A stretch of DNA of 64,000 nucleotides, taken from positions 687,001 through 751,000 of the forward strand of contig NC_092523.1 in the NCBI RefSeq assembly GCF_037038585.1, read 5' to 3'. Positions 38,292-50,000 of the stretch are shown here, in pieces. The stretch is from Patagioenas fasciata. Its lineage: Eukaryota; Chordata; Aves; Columbiformes; Columbidae. Both the position numbers and the translations under genes were made by a program. Numbering within the stretch: position 1 is the stretch's first letter; each line of letters opens with the position of its first letter. The notes under the pieces were generated by a model. That model had not been told where the DNA came from and made no database searches. It saw only the letters and a list, made by a program, of their open reading frames with translations.

Positions 38292-40203
38292 CTACGCCAC
38301 GGCGGCACGCAGCTGCAGGTTGCGGCGGTAGCAGGCCAGGCTGCAGAGCGGCAGCCCGGTGCGCGAGCAGCTGTAGCGCTTGCGGTTGGAGCAGCCGGTG
38401 ACGCCGCAGAGCACGGGGGCGGGCGCGGCGGGGGCCGGGGCGGGCGGCAGCGGCACCGCCATGCCCGGCGGGAACGACACGGTGATGCGGTCGGCCGCGT
38501 TGCAGTAGTGCACGACGGGGCAGGGCGCCTGCTTGGCCTTGCGCTCCCGCAGCGTCTTCACCTTGGCCTTGTTGGTCTTGGTGAGGCGCTCGATGGTCTG
38601 GTTCTTGTTCTCCTCCGCCTTCTTGGCCGCCTGCAGCCGCCGCTTGCGGGCGCGCTCCTCCCGCTTCACCAGCATCTCCTCCGTCAGCTCCTTCGCCTTG
38701 TAGCCCATGGGCAGCTCCAGCAGCGGCTGGCTCTGCTGCTTGTGCAGGAGCGCTTTCTGGGGGCACAGGGGCGGCGTCACAGCCTGGCCAGGGCCCCCTG
38801 CCCCCCAACTCCAGCCCCGCTCTGCTTCTGGGGCTGTCGCACCCCACCTCACCCCAGCGGGCGGCACGGCCAGCCCAGCGCTGGCAGCCCCAGCCCCGCC
38901 CGGGCGCCCGGTGGCCCCCGGCCCCCTCACCTGCCGGGCTGTCAGCAGGGACTCGTCCACCTCCTTCTTGAGCTCCCCGTTGTCGTCCAGCTCGCCCTTC
39001 TCCAGCGCATCGAGCCAGCGCTCTTCCTCCTCCTCCTCCTCCTCGCGGGTGGGAAAGCAGCTCTCGGAGTCCAGGTCGGGCAGCGGTGAGGGGTCCAGGT
39101 TGCTGTCCTCATCTGGGCAGGCAGCGGGGGCACAGGAGGCGCGGGGGTCACCCCACCCCGGGACAAGGTGACAGGAACCGTCCCTGCCCTGGCACAGGGG
39201 AACAGCCGCACCCCAGCACGACTGGAGGGGCCAGAGCATCCCCACAGGGTCCCCTCCCGCCCCACACCCCCTGGAGCCCCGGCTCACCCAGCCAGGCGCG
39301 GTACTGCTCGATGGGCACCCCCTCGGTGGGCTCCTCCTCGTCCACCACCATGAGCGGGGAGGGCGAGCGCGGCAGCTCGGGGACCACCGTGAAGGTCGGG
39401 ACGCTGCAGGGAGAGCGGGGGCTTTGAGGCCGGGACAGGGACACGCATCTGCGGGGGGGGGGAGAGCCCGTGCAGCCCCGTCCGCTCACCTCTTGGTGCC
39501 GGGATCTCTCCCCGGTCCCGTCCTGCTCACCTCTTGGTGTCGGGATCTGCTCCGGTCCCACTCACCCCTTGGTGCCCGGATCTGCCCCCTGTCCCATCCC
39601 GCTCCTCTCTTGATTCCCGGGATCTCCCCCAGTCCCGCTCGGCTCTTGGTGCCCAGGATGTGCCCCCGGTCCCGGTCCCGTCCCACTCACCTCTTGGTGC
39701 CCAGGATCTCCCCCGGTCCCGCCCCGCTCACCTCTTGGTGCCCGGGACCTCCCCTCGGTCCCGGTCCCACTCACCCCTTGGTGCCCGGGATCTGCCCCGG
39801 TCCCGCCCCGCTCACCTCTTGGTGCCCAGGATCTGCCCCCCCAGTTTGATGCGCAGCTTCAGCTGCGGCTGCCGGGGCTCGGGGCCCGGGGGGGGCGGCC
39901 CGGCCGCCTCGTGGTGGTGCCGCTTCTTGTGCTTCTTCTTGTGCTTCTTGTGCTTCTTCTTGTGCGCGCCGTGCCCGCCGCCCGCCTCGGCGTCCTGCCC
40001 TGCGGGGGGCGCGGCGGTCAGCCCGGCCCGGGACCCGCCGCCAGCCCCGCGGGGCCGCAGCCGCGCGTCCCGGCCCGGCCCGGGACCCGCCGCCAGCCCC
40101 GCGGGGCCGCAGCCGCGCGTCCCGGCCCGGCCCGGCCCGCCCCGGCCCGGCGCTCACCGCGCTCGCCGCCGTCCATCGCGCCGCGCCGCCCGCCCGCGCT
40201 CAT
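38292..40203 (-). CDS. INO80B: INO80B, INO80 complex subunit B
   Basis: Five exons (40158-40203, 39816-39999, 39288-39403, 38931-39112, 38292-38756) encode 330 aa (human 356). Nuclear subunit (IES2/PAPA-1) of the INO80 chromatin remodeller. Seen in order: a His/Lys run (HKKKHKKHKKKHKKRHHH, about residues 26-45), QLKLRIKLGGQILGTK, VPTFTVVPELPRSPSPLMVV, WLDALEKGELDDNGELKKE, the PAPA-1-like helix LTEEMLVKREERARKRRLQA, and a C-terminal HIT zinc finger (CGVTGCSNRKRYSCSRTG, then CSLACY). The ATG at 40203 aligns with the human start; a second in-frame ATG lies at 40176. Exon 2 ends inside a minisatellite that repeats its own 5' splice site about nine times. Confidence 0.95.
39485..39835. repeat. Minisatellite carrying INO80B 5' splice site
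   Basis: Nine copies (starts near 39485, 39526, 39561, 39602, 39637, 39686, 39727, 39770, 39811) of a 35-49-bp unit. On the minus strand each unit spans the end of exon 2 (CAGATCCTGGGCACCAAGAG), a GTGAG donor and about 20 intron bases. Seven copies keep CTCAC on +, that is GTGAG on minus. The copy at 39811 abuts the exon. Confidence 0.9.
40020..40143. repeat. ~52-bp tandem duplication, INO80B intron 1
   Basis: Two near-identical copies of GACCCGCCGCCAGCCCCGCG plus GGGCCGCAGCCGCGCGTCC. Confidence 0.8.
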
Positions 40204-41033
40204 CCGGCACCGCGGGCCCGCCGGGCGGGGGAACCGGTTCCGCGCGGACCCGCTTCCGCTCGGCGCGGTGACCCCGGGCGGGCGCGCGGGCGCAGCGGCG
40301 CCGCTGCCGCCATCTTTGAAGCGGGCAAGGGGGAGCGCGGCCCGGGCGGAAACCGACCCCGCGGGATCCTTGGGCCCGGGGCGGCGGTTTCCGGCGGGCA
40401 GCGCGTGTGAGTGTGCCCGCGGGCACGCGCTGCCGGGCGCACGGGGGAGCGCTCACAGACACGCGTGGTGTGCACGTGTGTGTGCGCGCGCGCGGGGACA
40501 TGCCCCCGTGCCAGCTCTTGCCACGCGTGTGAACACACACGGACGCACGCACACACACACGCACACAGACACACACACACAGGCGCACACAGACACACAC
40601 ACAGAGACACACACAAACACAGACACGCACACACACACACACGCACACAGACACACACACGCACACACACACACACAGACACGCACACACACGCACGCAC
40701 ACACGCACACGCACACACGCGGTCCGGTGCCGCTCCGCCGGCGGGCGCTGGCACGTGCACGTGCGCACCCCTGTCACCCCCGCCCGCAGCTGCCGCGCTG
40801 ACTCGGGCCATTGTCCTCCCGCGCCAGGAGCCGCCCGGTACCGGCCCCGGTCCCAGCGCCCGCCCCGCGCTGCCCGGCAGCCCTGCGGGTCGGCGGGGAC
40901 AGGGAGCGGCGCGTCCCGGTGCCCCCGGCGCGTCCCGCCCCGTGCCAGGTGCGGCGGGGCCGGGGAGGGGCCGGAGCCGGGGAAAGTCCCGCGGGAGCCC
41001 GAGCGGCCCAGGATCGGTACCGGCGCCGGCACC
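40204..41033. promoter_or_regulatory. Head-to-head INO80B / RTKN interval
   Basis: 830 bases between the divergent start codons. CpG-rich at both ends, with a long CA dinucleotide tract in the middle (about 40530-40715). Presumably holds both promoters; no TATA box seen. Confidence 0.5.
40530..40715. repeat. CA/ACGC dinucleotide repeat
   Basis: Interrupted (CA)n with CG and GA substitutions, about 185 bases. Alternating purine-pyrimidine, so Z-DNA-prone. Confidence 0.9.
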
Positions 41034-44000
41034 ATGTTCTGCCGCAACCAGCGCGGCCGGGTGACGGTGGCCCGCGGCTCGGCGCTGGAGATGGAGATCC
41101 GCCGCGGCCGCTGCCGGCTCAGCCTCCTGGCTGACACCGCGCAGGTACGGCCCCGCCACCGGCCCCGGGCCCGCCACCGGCCGCGGGCAGGCAGCGGGCG
41201 GCCGCTCCTCCCGCTCTGGCTCCCGCCGCCCTCGTCCCGCCCGTCCGGCCCGTCCCGCCGGCAGCACCGGCTGCCACCGGCCCAGCCGGGATTTCCCGCC
41301 GCACCGGCTGGCCCCGGCCCCGGCCCCGGCCCCGGCAGGGCGGGAATCGCCCGCGCCCCCGGCACAGCCGCCCGCGCCACCGGCAGCGCGCCAGCCCGGC
41401 GGCACCGCGGCTCCTGCTGGGACCCGGGGCCGGGGGCCACCGGGGCGGGGGGGCGGGGGGCGCCGGCACCGCACGGGGTCCGGGGGGGCTCCGCGGCGGG
41501 GACCGCAGGGGACGGGCCGGTGGGAACGGGACCCTCGTCCCGCTGGCACGTGGCACCCGGCGGCGTGAAGCGGGGGGCGGTGCAGCCGGGGGTCCCGCAT
41601 AGGGGGTCCCGCATAGGGGGTCCCGCATAGGGTCTCATATGCACACAAGGGGGTCGTGGTGCGTACAGGGGAGTCTCGGTTCCTCCGGTGACAGCTGCGC
41701 ATGGGGGGCTCCCTGTTGCACTTTTGGGGACGTCTCCGTGCGCATGGGGGGGTCCCGGTTCGCCCGGCACCGTCTGCACATGGCGGGAGTCTCGATGCAC
41801 ACAGCGGGACCCCGGTGCACTCGGGGGTTCCCGGTGCACACGGGGGTGTCCTGGTGCGCACGCCTGGCTCCCGGTGCACACGGGGGGGTCCCGGTGCACA
41901 CGGGGGAAAGTCCTGGCGCATTTCCAGGGGGGCCCTGTAGCCCCGGTCCTGTATGCACATGAGGGGGGGTCCCGGTGCACGGGGGGGTCCTGATGAACAC
42001 GAGAGTGGTTCCCGGTGCATTTAGTGGGGGGGTCCAGCACCGCCGGTCCCGCCGCACAGGGGCTGGGGGGTCCCGGTGCCGCCGTGCGTGGGGACGGGCG
42101 GGGGGCGGCCCCTGTAAGCGGAGCCGGCGGAGGAGCGGCCGGGGGGCGGGCCGGGGGCGGGCGGCCGCCGCCTTCCTGTGCGCGGAGCGGCGGAGCGGGA
42201 GCGGCGGAAGGTACCGGGGGGTTGGCTCGCGCTGCTGCGCCCACCGGGGCCGGTAGGGGGCGGCGGGCGGCACCGGGACCGGCGGGGGTGAGGGGGGGCG
42301 GTACCGGAACCTCGTCCCCCATTCCCACGCCCGTCCCGATCCCGGTACTCGGTCGGCTCCCCGCACCCTGATCCGACCCCCCCCCCCCAGCCCCCGAACG
42401 GCTCCCGGTCCCCGGCACCCGCTGCCCCGGGCCCCCCACCCGGCCCGTCCCCTGCGCCCGTCCGGGCTGCTGGACCCCTGTCCCTGCACCCCCATTCTGT
42501 CCTTGCACCCCCGTCCTGTCCCCTGCACCCTGTCCTGTCCCCCCCGTCTTGTCCCTGCACCCTGTCCTGTGCCCCCCGTCCTGTCCCTGCACCCCGGTCC
42601 CGTCCTGTGCCCCCCGGTCCCGTCCTGTGCCCCCCGTCCTGTCCCTGCACCCTGTCCTGTGTCCCCCGTCTTGTCCCTGCAACCCCGTCCTGTCCCCGCA
42701 CCCCCCATCCTGTGCCCGCACCCCCGTCCCTTGTCCCCCCTCCCTAGGTCCCCTTTTTCTGTCCCCTGCACCCCTTGTCCCCTCCCTGTACCCCCTCTTG
42801 TCGCCCGCACCCCTTGTCCCCTCCCCGGCCGCCCCCGCTGCCCTTTCCCGCACAGTGTCCGGTTGTTCGGCGGCCGGGGGCGGTCGGTGCCCGGTCGGGG
42901 GGGCCGGGCAGCCGGTACCGGGGGGGCCGATGAAAGGGCCCTTTTCTCTCCGCAGCCGTGCGGGGGGTGGGCAGCGAGCCCCGCTCCTGACGGCGCTGGA
43001 TGCCGCGGGGTCCGCGGAGGGGGACGCGGGGTGGATGCGGGACACCCCCTCCACCCCCCCCAGCCCCCCCGGAGTGAGCGGGGGGGCCCCGGTGGTCCCG
43101 ATGGAGGTGGCGGGGAGGGGGCAGCGCCTGCAGATGCAGGAGAAGCTGCGGATCCTGGAAGATCTCAACATGCTCTATATCCGCCAGATCGCCATTAGCC
43201 TCCAGGTAGGAATCTGGGGACCCCCCTGGGACGCCCCGCAGCCTGGAGAGCCGGGGGTCCCGGGCCAGTGGAGAGCGCTGCCCCAGTCCCGTCCTGTGGG
43301 GAGCACCCCCGCATCCCACCGGCGGGTCCGGGGGGCGAGTGCCCGGGTGCTGCCGCCCCCCCGCCCGCTGCTGGGGGTTATTTATAGCGCGGTGACGTCA
43401 CTGCGGCTCACGGGCGGGGGGCCGGGGGGGCTCAGGCGCAGCCGGTACCGGGATGGAGCAGCAGCCGGTACCGGCCGGGGGGGCGGGGGGTGTGGCTGTC
43501 GGTGTGTCCGCCCTATGGGGGTGTCTGGGCCGTGGGGCACATCTTGGGGGTGCGGGGTGCATCTGTGGGGCACGTGGGTCCCGTGGGGTGCGTGATGTGG
43601 CCGTGGGGCACGCAGCACATCTGGGGGTGCGTGGGGTGTCTGTGGGGTGTGTCCGTCCCTTGGGGATACACAATGTGTCTGTGGGGTGCATGGTGTGTCT
43701 GTGGGGTACGTGGCTCTCCCACGGGGTACACTGTGTATCTGTGGGGTGTGTGGTTTGTCTGTGGGGTACGTGGCTCTGCCGTGGGGTGTGTGATGTATCT
43801 GTGGGGTGTGTGGTTTATCTGTGGGGTGCATGGTGGCCCCGTGGGACACATTAAGTATTTGTGGGATGTGTGGCGTATCTGGGGGATCTGTGGTAAAGCT
43901 GTGGGGCACGTGGTGCATCTGTGGGGCGCATGGGTCCCCTGTGTGGTGCCCGATGTGGCCGTGGGGTGCATGGCACAGCTGTGGGGTGCAGGGCGTATCT

Positions 44001-47000
44001 GTGGGGTGCACCATTCCCCCGTGGGGTGCGTGGCATGTCTGGGGGTCCCATGGCACATCCGTGGGGTACACGGTATATTTGTGGGGTGCATGGCACATCT
44101 GTTCGGTGCCCGGTGTATCCGTGGGGTGTGTCATCCCCCTGTGGGGCACACAGTGGATCTGTGGGGTATGTGGCTCCCCCGTGGGGTGCATGATGTATTT
44201 GTGGGGTACACGATGTATCCGTGGGGTGAGTGGCATATCTGTGGGGTGCCTGGCGCACCTGTGGGGTGCATGGCTCTGCTGTGGGGTACATGAAGTATCC
44301 GTGGGGTGCATGTCACATCTGTGGGATGCATGTTTGCCCCGTGGGACACATTATATATTTGGGGGGTGTGTGGCACATCTGGGGGATGCATGGCACATCT
44401 GTGGGGTGCACGCTGTCTCCATGGGCGGGTTTGGGGGCTGTCGGGGGAGAGTGGGACAGGGGACCCCGGGGGGCAGCTGTGGGGCCCGGGAGGGGGACCC
44501 CCAGGAGCTGGCGGCTGGGTGGCCCTGGGGGTCACAGCGTGTCCACCCGGCTGGGCGGCCCTGGGGGTCACAGCGTGTCCACCCGGCTGCAGCACGGGCT
44601 GGTTCGGGGTGACGGAGGTGGCCACGGGACTGAGCCTGCGGTGGGATGGGGCTGAGGGGGGGCTGTGTGCCCCCTGCGCTCGGATCTGGGACGGGCGTCC
44701 CGAGCTGTGCTGAGCCGGGGTGTGGGGCTGGGACCCCCGGGGGTGCAGGGCTGGGACCCCCGGGGGTGTGGGGCCGGGACCCCCAGGGGTGCATGGCTGG
44801 GACCCCCGGGGTGCAGAGCGGGGGGTGTCTGTGTTGCTCCCTGGCCCTGGGGGGGAAGTGGCAGCCACAGGGGCTGCCCCCCACCCCGTGTCCCCACCCC
44901 TGTGCCCCCCACTTTGTCCCCCATCCCGTGCCCTCATCACCGTGACCCCCAGCCCCTGCCCCATGCCGTGCCCCCCCATCCCCGTCCCGCCACCCTGCCC
45001 CCCCACGCCGCCCCTCACCCCGTGCCCCCGGTCCCCCCCGTGCCCCGCGTGCCGCCCCCTGCAGGACACGGAGATGCAGCGGAAGCTGGAGCGCGAGCTG
45101 CGGCTGCGGGACGGCGCGTGCAAGCTGCTGGCCGCGTGCAGCCGGCGCGAGCAGGCGCTGGGGGCCGCGCAGTCGCTGCTGCTGTGCTCGGCGCGCGCGC
45201 TGGCCTACATGGCGGAGCTGCAGCGCCGCAAGGAGGCGCAGCTGCTGCGGCGCGCGGCGCGGCGGTGAGCGCGGGGGAGCGGGCGGGGGGAGCGGGGGCG
45301 GGGGGGAGCGGGCGGGGAGCGCGGGGGCGGGACCCCACACGGCACAACACAGCAACGCAACACAACAACACAGCAGCACAGCACAGTGCAACACCGCACG
45401 GTACAACAGCACAACACCACCGCACAGTACAACAGCACAACACCACCGCACAGTACAACAGCACAACAACAACACTGCACAGTACAACAGCACAACACCA
45501 CCGCACAGTACAACAGCACACCACCACCGCACAGTACAACAGCACAACAACAACACCGCACAGTACAACAGCACAACAACACCACCGCACAGTACAACAT
45601 CACAACACCACCACCGCACAGTACAACAGCACAACACAGCAACGCAACACAACAACACAGCGGCACAGCACAGTGCAACACCGCACGGTACAACAGCACA
45701 ACAACACAGCACAGCAACACAACAGCACAGCACAGTACAACAGCACAACACAGCACAGGACAACAGCAACACAGCATAGTACAACACAGCACAGTACAAC
45801 AGCACAACACAGCACAGCAACACAACAACACAGCACAGTACAACAGCAACACAACAACACCGCACAGTACAACAGCAACACAACAACACAGCACAGTACA
45901 ACAGCAACACAGCACAGGACAACAGCAACACAGCATAGTATAACACAGCACAGTACAACAACACAGCACAGCAACACAACAACACAGCACAGTTCAACAG
46001 CAACACAACAACACAGCACAGTACAACAGCAACACAACAACACCGCACAGTACAACAGCAACACAGCACAGGACAACAGCAACACAGCACAGTACAACAC
46101 AGCACAGCAACACAACAACACAGCACAGTACAACAGCAGCACAGCAATACAGCAGCACAACAGCAACACAACACAGTAACACAAAAACACAACACAGCAA
46201 CACAACAACGCAACACAGCACAACACAAGAGCACAGCGACACAGCACAACAGCTCAGCAACAGAGCACAGCACAGCACCACATTAACGAATGTGTCCCCA
46301 CAGCCCCTCGGACACCGCACCCGGGGACGAGCGCCTGCCCTGCAGGGGCACCGTCTGCCTCTCAGGTACGGGGCCCTGTGTGCCCCTCACGTCCTGGGGA
46401 GCCCCACAGGCACCTCAGGGCGCACCCTGCACCCCAGTCCCGCATCCTCCTGTGCACCCCCGTGTGCACCCTCCCATACTGGGGAGTCCTGCTGTGCACA
46501 CCCCAGGTGGAGCAGGTGCACTCAGCACCCCTGTTGTGCACGATCCCATGGTGGGGGGTCCTGTCATGCCCCTCCTGGCACCCCCATATGCACCCAGCAC
46601 CCCATCTCTGCACCCTCCCATGGTGGGGGGTCCTGCTGTGCCCCCTGGGTAGAGTGGGTGCCCCCAGCACCCCATCTCTGCACCCTCCCATGGTGGGGGG
46701 TCCTGTCATGCCCCTCCTGGCACCCCCATATGCACCCAGCACCCCATCTCTGCACCCTGCCATGGTGGGGGTCCTGGGTGCGGGCAGCCAGCGCGGGGCC
46801 CTCGGGCGTCCCCACGGGGCTGTCCTGGGGGCTTGGTCCCCCTCACCGCCCGCCTGCCCCCAGACCTGCGCATCCCGCTGATGTGGAAGGACACGGAGTA
46901 CTTCAGGAACAAGGGAGGTGAGTGGGGGCGCGGGGGGGTGCGCAGCCCCCCCGCCCGCGCTGACCCCCCCGCCCCGCAGAGCTGCACCGCTGCGCCGTGT

Positions 47001-50000
47001 TCTGCCTGCTGCAGCTGGGCGCCGAGATCCACGACACCCCCATGGTGCTGGTGGACCGGACCCTCACCGACATCTGCTTCGAGGGAGCCTTCCTCTTGTG
47101 AGCGGGGCACCGGGACCCTGCGCCCCCCAGGGACCCCTGCACCCCCAGGGACCCCTGCCCTCCTGCACCTCCCAGGGGATCCCTGCACCCCCCACAGGAC
47201 CCCTGCTCTCCCGTGCTCCGCAGGGGACCCCTGCACCCCCCAGGGACCCCCACCCTCCTGTGCCCCCAGGGGGCCCCTGCACCCCCCAGGGGTTCCCTGC
47301 ACCCCCCACAGGACCCCTGCCCTCCCGTGCTCCCCAGGGGACCCCTGCACCCCCTAGGGACCCCCACTCTCCTGTGCCCCCAGGGGACACCTGCGCCCCC
47401 TTGCCACCCCTCTTTGGGACCGCTGCGCCCCCAGGGAGTCCCCTACACTCTCCTGGGGGGACCCCTGCAGCCCCTCGAGGGGACCCGTGCCCTCCCCTGC
47501 ACCCCCAAGGGACCTCTGCCCCCGCCCTCCCCTGCTCCCTCCCTCGGGACCCCCGCGCTCCCCCGCCCCCAGGCGGGCTGTGCGGTGCCTGGGGGGTCCC
47601 GGCTGGGTGACGGGTGTGTGTCTGTGTCTGTGTGTCTGTGTGTGTGTCTGTGTCTGTGTCTGTGTGTCTGTGTGTGTGTGTCCCGCAGCTCGGAGGCCGG
47701 GCCGGACTTCGAGCTGAAGGTGGAGCTGTACAGCGCGGCGCTGGCGGGGGCCGCGGCTCAGGGCAGCGCCCCCAGGAAGCTGGCGACGCGGCTCAGCACC
47801 TCCCTGGGCCGCTCCTCGGGCCGGCGCGTGCGCGCGGCCATGGACGGGGCGCCCGGCAGCCCCCCCGGGAGCGGCGGCACCGCGCCGCTGCTGCTGCCCG
47901 CGCCCAGCGTGCCGTGAGTGCCCGTCCCCCCGGCCCCGCGTCCCCCTGTGCCCCGGCCCCTCCGCTCACACGCTGTCCGCAGGGGCCCCCGGTTCCACCT
48001 GCTGGCACACGCCGTGCTGTCCCTGGCCGAGGTGCAGGACGGGTTCCGCACCCACGACCTCACCATCGCCAGCAACGGTGAGTGTGGCGCGGCACGGGGC
48101 GGCGTGGCTGGCGCTGTGTGTGGGGAGGGGTCTGCGGTCCTGGCTGGTTTGGGGTGTAGGGGGTTCAGGGGACCCAGTGGTGCAGAGCACGGGTGGGGCT
48201 GGATCCCCACTGCTCTGGGGGGAGATGGGGCTGGGGGTGCTGGTGGGGCTGGGGGGTCAGGGAGTGACGGGTGAGGGGTCTGGGAAGATCAGGGGGTGAT
48301 GGGTCAGGGGTTGGGGGAGATCAGGGGGTGACAGATGAGTCTGGGGGAGCGGGTGCAGTGGGGGAGAGACGGGACTGGGATCCTGGCTGCCGTGGGGGTG
48401 GGATGGGTGTGGGGTCCTGCCAGGTGGGGGGGGTCCGTGCCCTGGCACCCCAGGCAAGCGTCCCCCCCCAGAGGAGAGCTCCTTCTGGCTGCCCCTCTAC
48501 GGCAGCATGTGCTGTCGCCTGGTGGCACAGCCGCGCTGCATGGCCGCCCCGGTGACCAGCGGCTTCCTGGGGCTGCAGGTGAGCGGGGACGGGGATGGGG
48601 ACAGGGACGAACATGGGGACAGCAGGGAGATGGGACGGGGACAGGGATGGGGATGGGGATGTGGACGAGGATGGGGACAGGGATGAAGATGGGGACAGCA
48701 AGGAGATGGGATGGGGATTGGGACAAGGACAGGGACAAGGATGGGGACAGGGACAGTGACGGGTGGTGGCTCAAGCGTGATGGGTCTCAGCAGCCTCCAC
48801 TGATGGGCTCTGGACTGTGCTGGGAACAGTGACCGGGGAACCCTGTGCCGGGGAGGGGGCTGCCCCTGTCCCCCCACACTGTGTGGGCGGGGGTCCCGGC
48901 AGGGCGGCAGGGGGTCCCGGCAGGGCGGCGGGAGGTCCCGGCAGGGCGGTGGGAGGTCCCGGCAGGGCAGTGGGGGTCCCGGCAGGGCAGCGGGGGGTCC
49001 TGGCAGGGCAGCGGGGGGTCCCGGCAGGGCAGCGGGGGGTCCTGGCAGGGCGGTGGGAGGTCCCGGCAGGGCAGCGGGTGGCCGGGCAGACACGGTGTCC
49101 CGGTGCTGGCCGTGCTGACGGTGCCGGCTCCGCGGGCAGCAGCCGGGGGCCGAGGCGCCGGGCGGGACCCGCCTCTTCTGCGTCCTGCGCGGCACCGGGC
49201 TGCTCTGCTACCGCGACCCCGAACAGGCTGAGGCCGGCACGGAGCCGGCGCTCACCATCGCCGTCAACAAGGTACGGCGGGACGGGGCCGTGGGGCTGCG
49301 GGGGCTCAGCGCTGTGGGGCTGCGGGGGCTCAGGGCCGCTGCCCCCCGCAGGAGACCTGCATCCGCGCGACGGAGCGCGAGGGCCGCGGGCAGCCCCACG
49401 GCGTGGCCGTCACCAACCGCTATGGCGGCGAGGAGGTGACACACACGCTGGTGGCCGAGAGCCAGGCCGAGGCGCAGCGCTGGCTGGAGGCCTTTTGGCA
49501 GCACTTCTACGACATGAGTGAGTGTGGGGGCGGCGCGGGGACCCCCATCCCTGCAGGGACCCCCATCCCTGCAGGATCCCATCGCAGCGGGACCCCATCC
49601 CTGTGGGACCCCATCCTGCTGGGACCCCAGCCCCATGTGACCCCCAGCCCCGTGTGACCCTATCCCAGTGGGACACCACCCCTGCGGGATGCTCATCCTG
49701 GCAGGACCCCCTCCCGGTGGGACCCCAGTCCCAGCAGTGCCCCATCCTGAAGCCACCCCCGTCATGGTGGGACACTCATCCCAGCGTGACTCGTGCCCCG
49801 GTGGGACCGCAGCCTGGCAGCCCCTCCCCACGGGCCCCCGGTGGCACTGACCCCATGTCCCCAGGCCAGTGGAAGCAGTGCTGCGAGGAGCTGATGCGGA
49901 TGGAGGTGCCGCCGCCGCGCCGGCCGCCCGCGGTGCTGCCCCGGCAGGGCTCGCTGTACCACGAGATGGGTGAGCAGGGCCGGGGCTGCGCCGCTGTCCT

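Noticed and set aside
40154-43171. 1005-residue minus-strand frame
   Set aside because: Runs through a CA repeat and two minisatellites; Val/Cys and Pro/Gly runs only. The RTKN exons lie on the other strand.
43508-44425. CRISPR-like regularly spaced repeat
   Set aside because: The host is a vertebrate, units are contiguous with no unique spacers of fixed type, and it lies in an intron.
44351-46273. 640-residue Cys/Val/Leu minus-strand frame
   Set aside because: Translation of the A/C-only array in an RTKN intron; not a membrane protein gene.
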